From positions 16,992,606-17,056,605 of the forward strand of contig NC_135009.1 in the NCBI RefSeq assembly GCF_051020985.1: 64,000 nt of DNA. Reading direction: 5' to 3'. The translations under genes were made by a program, and so were the position numbers. Each line of letters begins with the position of its first letter. The stretch's first letter is position 1. Origin of the DNA: Nomia melanderi. Its lineage: Eukaryota > Arthropoda > Insecta > Hymenoptera > Halictidae. Shown in pieces: positions 60,802-64,000 of this stretch. Below the pieces are notes generated by a model, which did no database searches, was not told where the DNA came from, and worked only from the letters and a program-made list of their open reading frames with translations.

Positions 60802-61122
60802 TCAGGAGGGCTTCCTCAGCTGCGGCAGCGCGATCAGGTAGACGTTGCCCAAGATGGCGCCGACCACCAGCAGCATCACGCTGATGGCGGACAGCAGCCG
60901 CACGAACCTGACGAATCTACGGCCCCTCGAGTCCTTCTTGCTCTGGTTCGGGAACACCGCCAGGCCCAGCAGCGGACCTGCCAGCGCACCTGCCACGTGG
61001 GCTGCCCAGCCCACACGGCCGCAGCCCAGCAGCGCCGGGATGGGCAGGGACGCCACGTCCGCGCCAGCCAGCAGCAGCACCGCGCCGAGACGCCAGCCGG
61101 CGTACCGCAGCTCGCCGTGACA
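60802..61122 (-). CDS. rhomboid protease last exon (catalytic His)
   Basis: This minus-strand exon starts after acceptor CGATCTGTCGTAG, in phase 0, and ends at TGA: 106 codons. It reads CHGELRYAGWRLGAVLLLAG, then GRVGWAAHVAGALAGPLLGL. The HxxGAxxG motif carries the catalytic histidine (codon 60997-60999) of rhomboid proteases. A final hydrophobic segment (LLSAISVMLLVVGAILGNVY) matches the last transmembrane helix of seven-helix insect and vertebrate rhomboids. Rhomboids cut single-pass proteins such as EGF-receptor ligands within the membrane. The member (rhomboid, roughoid, rho-4, RHBDL type) cannot be settled from this part. A decayed copy of the first bases and acceptor lies 118 bp upstream on this strand. 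Confidence 0.85.
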   Translation of the reverse strand, partial: CHGELRYAGWRLGAVLLLAGADVASLPIPALLGCGRVGWAAHVAGALAGPLLGLAVFPNQSKKDSRGRRFVRFVRLLSAISVMLLVVGAILGNVYLIALPQLRKPS

Positions 61123-61293
61123 CTACGACAGATCGATGGAGGCTGATGTACATGCGTTTCACGAGGATTTCAGTGTTTAAGGAATAATAACAATCAAATG
61201 GGCAAGAACGCCAGACGACGTACCGTAGCTCACCGTGACACTAGGACGGATCGATGGAGGCTGATGTACATGCATTTAAGGAGGATTTCAGTA
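61091..61293. repeat. tandem duplication over rhomboid exon boundary
   Basis: Bases 61091-61175 and 61209-61293 align without gaps at a constant offset of 118 bp, with about ten mismatches. The right copy holds a second version of the acceptor and the first codons of the rhomboid last exon on the minus strand (TAG then TGTCACGG), but its frame diverges after CHGELRY. Confidence 0.9.
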
Positions 61294-62715
61294 TAATTTA
61301 TATTTCAAAAAGTTTATATATACAGGCTGTTCGCGCTATTACTAGCTGGCGTTTCTCTTGTAAATCGTACACGTCAGAAAGAAATGAAAGAGAAAGTAGT
61401 ACTGTTAGCAGTAGCTGCTTAACACTTCGACTGCTACGTACTCGTCGAAACTCCCATGCACTCGAAAGAGTTTCCTTCATTAACAGAAACTGAGAGTCGA
61501 GATTCTTCCTAATACTTGCTCCGCTGTCTTTCTCGTATCTCGTATGTCCAACGACATTCGGTTTGCTCGACGCGAGAGCAAAGGGTTAAGCTTCTTTCAC
61601 CAGCGGTTAGTCCGAGTGCTCGACGATCCCAGCGCAGAGAACGGAAGTCCCGGGAGAAGCAAAGAAAACGACGACTTCCGGCGGCCGCGGAATCGGAATT
61701 CGACAGCGGCAGCAACGCGAGAGGCAAGAAGCGATCGAGGCCGAAAGTTCGCGTAACTCTCGGCGCGCGAGACAGCAAGAAACAGTCGCGAGGGGAAAGC
61801 TGATTCCAGCCGCGCTGTCGCCTTCGTTAATCCCCGAAAGACCTTTATACCGTCTCCGAATCCCCGCGGACCAGTTTTCCCAATGTTCCACGGTCGTTTC
61901 GCCGTTCGCTGCGTCGCGACGTACGCTGCATTCCTCCGGCATTCCGCGGTTCAACCCTCGGAACCCGGACGTTATCGACGACTTCGCGAGCCGCGTTGTT
62001 TACCAATTGTTTTCGGCGTTCAAACGTACCTGCACGGGCTGCTGCGCCACGCTTGCCGTTAAGACTGCCGCAGCTAAGAATGCTAATTAGTTGTAAACGA
62101 CTGAGAAGTTACGTGACGTCCACCGTTTAGCCCGGCTCGCGCGTGGAAAATATAAATACAAGTGCTAAGTAAAGGGACAACGCGAAAATAATGCGAACCG
62201 GAAGCAAACAGCGCAACTCGTTCACTCTGGACAACCTCTAAATTACACGAACAAACATTTCCTAGAAAAGTTGCATAGTTTACATTATATCCTGCATATA
62301 TTTTACTAAACTCGTTTCAGAACTTAGCCCAATTTCGTTTCTACAGAACGCGTTCCATAGCAAAATATCAATTATCCAACTCTGAGTAAAAATCTACTAA
62401 CCTTCATTAACGATAAACCTAATCGATAATTTCACGGTTCTATTACACAGTTTGCATTTGAGAAAGCAAACGATACGAAGGACAAACGAAGCAAATCGAA
62501 TCGAACCAGCCTCCATGGAGGATTGAAACTTATCGGGTCAAATCGAACCCGGCGATCGGCGGCGGGCGACGGGTAATCAGATTGAACCGAGCACTCAGAA
62601 ACAAAAGTTCGCCCGGAGGCTGTTTCACCCAGTTTTTCCGCGCCCCTTCCGCCACGGGAACTTTCGAGCCGTCCCCTGGCAGCCGATAGTTTGGCCAAGT
62701 TTCCTCGGAGCTTAC
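61123..62715 (-). other. rhomboid intron
   Basis: This phase 0 intron of 1,593 bp holds a decayed duplicate of the exon boundary (61209-61293), a TTAA-type element remnant (about 61420-61590) and otherwise unremarkable GC-rich then AT-rich sequence. I see no other exon in it. Confidence 0.7.
61420..61590. mobile_element. decayed TTAA element in rhomboid intron
   Basis: TTAACACTTCGACTGCTACG at the left and CGACGCGAGAGCAAAGGGTTAA at the right suggest a worn family A-like copy. Inner CATGCACTCGAAAG is consistent. Confidence 0.45.
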
Positions 62716-62871
62716 CAAGTAAAGATGCGCGAGATGGCTGGTGAGCAGTGCGTAAACACCTGCCGAGGAACCCACCAGGAACAAACTCGGCTGCAGCAGG
62801 GATGCGCCGAGCGCTCCGCAAACACCACCCCCTAGGTAGATCGTGGCAACCCCTATCCGGCCTTGCTCCAC
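62716..62871 (-). CDS. rhomboid protease exon (catalytic Ser)
   Basis: This minus-strand exon lies between acceptor TTGTTACAG and donor CTTG|GTAAGC, phase 0 at both ends, 52 codons. It begins VEQGRIGVATIYLGGGVCGA and holds VGSSAGVYALLTSHLAHLYL. The GxSx motif carries the nucleophile serine (codon 62764-62766), here GSSAG where GxSGG is more usual. It joins the last exon in phase across a 1.6-kb intron to give HLYL-CHGELRYAGW, which aligns with the loop after helix 4 of rhomboids. Upstream exons, with the WR-containing L1 loop and first helices, are expected to the right but were not found before 64,000. Confidence 0.85.
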
Positions 62872-64000
62872 CTGTAACAACATTTTTCCCGGGGTTTTAA
62901 TAATCTCGCGATGGAATCTGCTATCTGGAATTTCTCGAGATATCGCTGTGTTCCGCTAAGGGTTCTTCTCGTGAATTCTTATTCATAAATTATGCGCGAT
63001 GCTATTGATCGCGTAATGCAGTTTAATTTTGCATTGGCATCCTGCCTTGATAACGTTAAGCATTGACTTTCACTTGCAATTCCAATCTCCTCGATCATAG
63101 AGATATTCAATTGTTCAATTTCAATCTTGCAATTTGAAACGCGACGAATATATATGACGCAAAGGAGCAATCGAAGGGTTGAAATTTTTTGGGATTTTTC
63201 GCGAATATCTCAGCGAGTCTCTGGCACTAAGTCTATGGCACTATTTTTCCATAGTAAACTGAAATATAGTTCTTATAATATAATACAAAGGAGCAATCGA
63301 AGGGTTGAAATTCTTAGGGTCATTTTGTGAATACCTCAGCGAGTTTCTGGCACTGAATCTATGGCACTATCTTTCCATAGTAAATTGAAATATAGTTCTT
63401 GTAAAGAATACAAAGAAGAAATCGAAGGGTTGAAATTCTTAGGGATTTTTTGATAATATCTTAGCGAGTTTCTGATTAAATCTATGGCACTATTTCTCCA
63501 TAGTAAATTGAAATGATTATAATCTAATACAAAGGAGCAATCGAAGGGTTGAAATTCTCCGTACTGTATTATATCAACGATATTCCAATTTGCAAAGATC
63601 TTCCGCGCGAAGAACTCGCTAAAGGCATCCACGAAAAATCGCTATCGAGCGAATTATTTCATCCCCGGCGAGAAGTGGCTCCTCTCTCCCTCAGAATTTC
63701 AATTTCCAATTTCTCACGGATTCCTCGCGGGGACGCGACAGGTCCCATTAGAAAAATGGTTAATTCAGCCGCGGGAGGCATTTTCCCCTAACGTATTACC
63801 CGGACGCCGTCGTCCGAGGGTTAAGGAGCGCCGTTAACGTCCGCCTCGTCTAATATCCCAAGCGGTTTCCAGCCAATTCAACCCTTTCAGGTTATGAAAT
63901 CGATCGAGCTGGACGGCCAGGAAAGATTCGCTGTGGCCGGTGCCACGGGAAGGAGGGACGAGCATGTGTGTGTGCGCGCGTTGAGAGAGTATGGTCCGCG
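62872..64000. other. region upstream of visible rhomboid exons
   Basis: On the minus strand this should be a rhomboid intron. Apart from the minisatellite I see no exon with the rhomboid L1-loop or first-helix pattern. On the plus strand, AACCCTTTCAG at 63,882-63,892 is followed by an open frame to the window edge (VMKSIELDGQERFAVAG...), which may be chance. Confidence 0.45.
63161..63560. repeat. minisatellite, 119-126-bp unit, about 3.2 copies
   Basis: Units start AAAGGAGCAATCGAAGGGTT at 63161, 63287, 63412 (AAAGAAGAAATC) and 63531. Each of the three full units holds CTATGGCACTAT(C/T)T(T/C)TCC and then ATAG, giving a short CTATGG/CCATAG stem. It lies upstream of the visible rhomboid exons. 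Confidence 0.93.

Noticed and set aside
60667..61146. 159-codon plus-strand frame rich in Gln, Asp and His
   Set aside because: Opposite strand of the rhomboid last exon, which has the catalytic His motif and the terminal transmembrane helix.
1..64000. CRISPR arrays, operons, bacterial promoters
   Set aside because: None expected or seen; the window is eukaryotic with spliced genes, and its tandem repeats lack the regular repeat-spacer pattern.

Overview
This is a eukaryotic, intron-bearing window. The GT/AG splice sites, a nuclear tRNA, von Willebrand factor type C (VWC) exons joined in matching phase and dense short TTAA-flanked DNA transposons point to an insect, most likely a hymenopteran. 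That placement is inference. Most of the sequence is non-coding, and almost all short open frames in it are chance.

Layout. (1) 1-29,425 has no coding exon I can support. It holds many short inverted-repeat elements, tandem repeats, two long hairpins, a possible 5' exon near 11.3-11.5 kb and a tRNA-Thr(AGT) gene on the minus strand at 21,900-21,972. (2) 29,426-47,607, plus strand, holds twelve coding exons whose phases all agree. They encode the last 1,070 or so residues of a secreted mucin-like protein with four full VWC domains and a final half VWC domain. Architecture and length fit insect tenectin (Tnc), an apical and cuticular matrix protein. The signal-peptide exon is not visible. (3) 47,608-60,801 is mostly intergenic or intronic: more TTAA elements, minisatellites and two weak minus-strand exon candidates. 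(4) 60,802-62,871, minus strand, holds the last two coding exons of a rhomboid-family intramembrane serine protease, with catalytic Ser and His both visible. Its earlier exons lie beyond the right edge or were not recognised. (5) 62,872-64,000 holds a ~120-bp minisatellite and no sure gene.

The most striking non-genic theme is a set of at least nine short non-autonomous element families (labelled A to I here; labels are mine). Their ends are TTAA followed in most families by CCCTTTG- or CCCCTTGC-like sequence, with inverted repeats and usual lengths of 110-430 bp. In three places one family sits inside another exactly at a TTAA, and an uninterrupted relative elsewhere in the window shows the empty site. 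TTAA target duplication is the hallmark of piggyBac-type transposition, so these look like piggyBac-related MITEs. Other leads are a decayed tandem duplicate of the rhomboid last-exon splice acceptor, a 39-nt micro-exon in the tenectin-like gene, and two hairpins that could make small RNAs.
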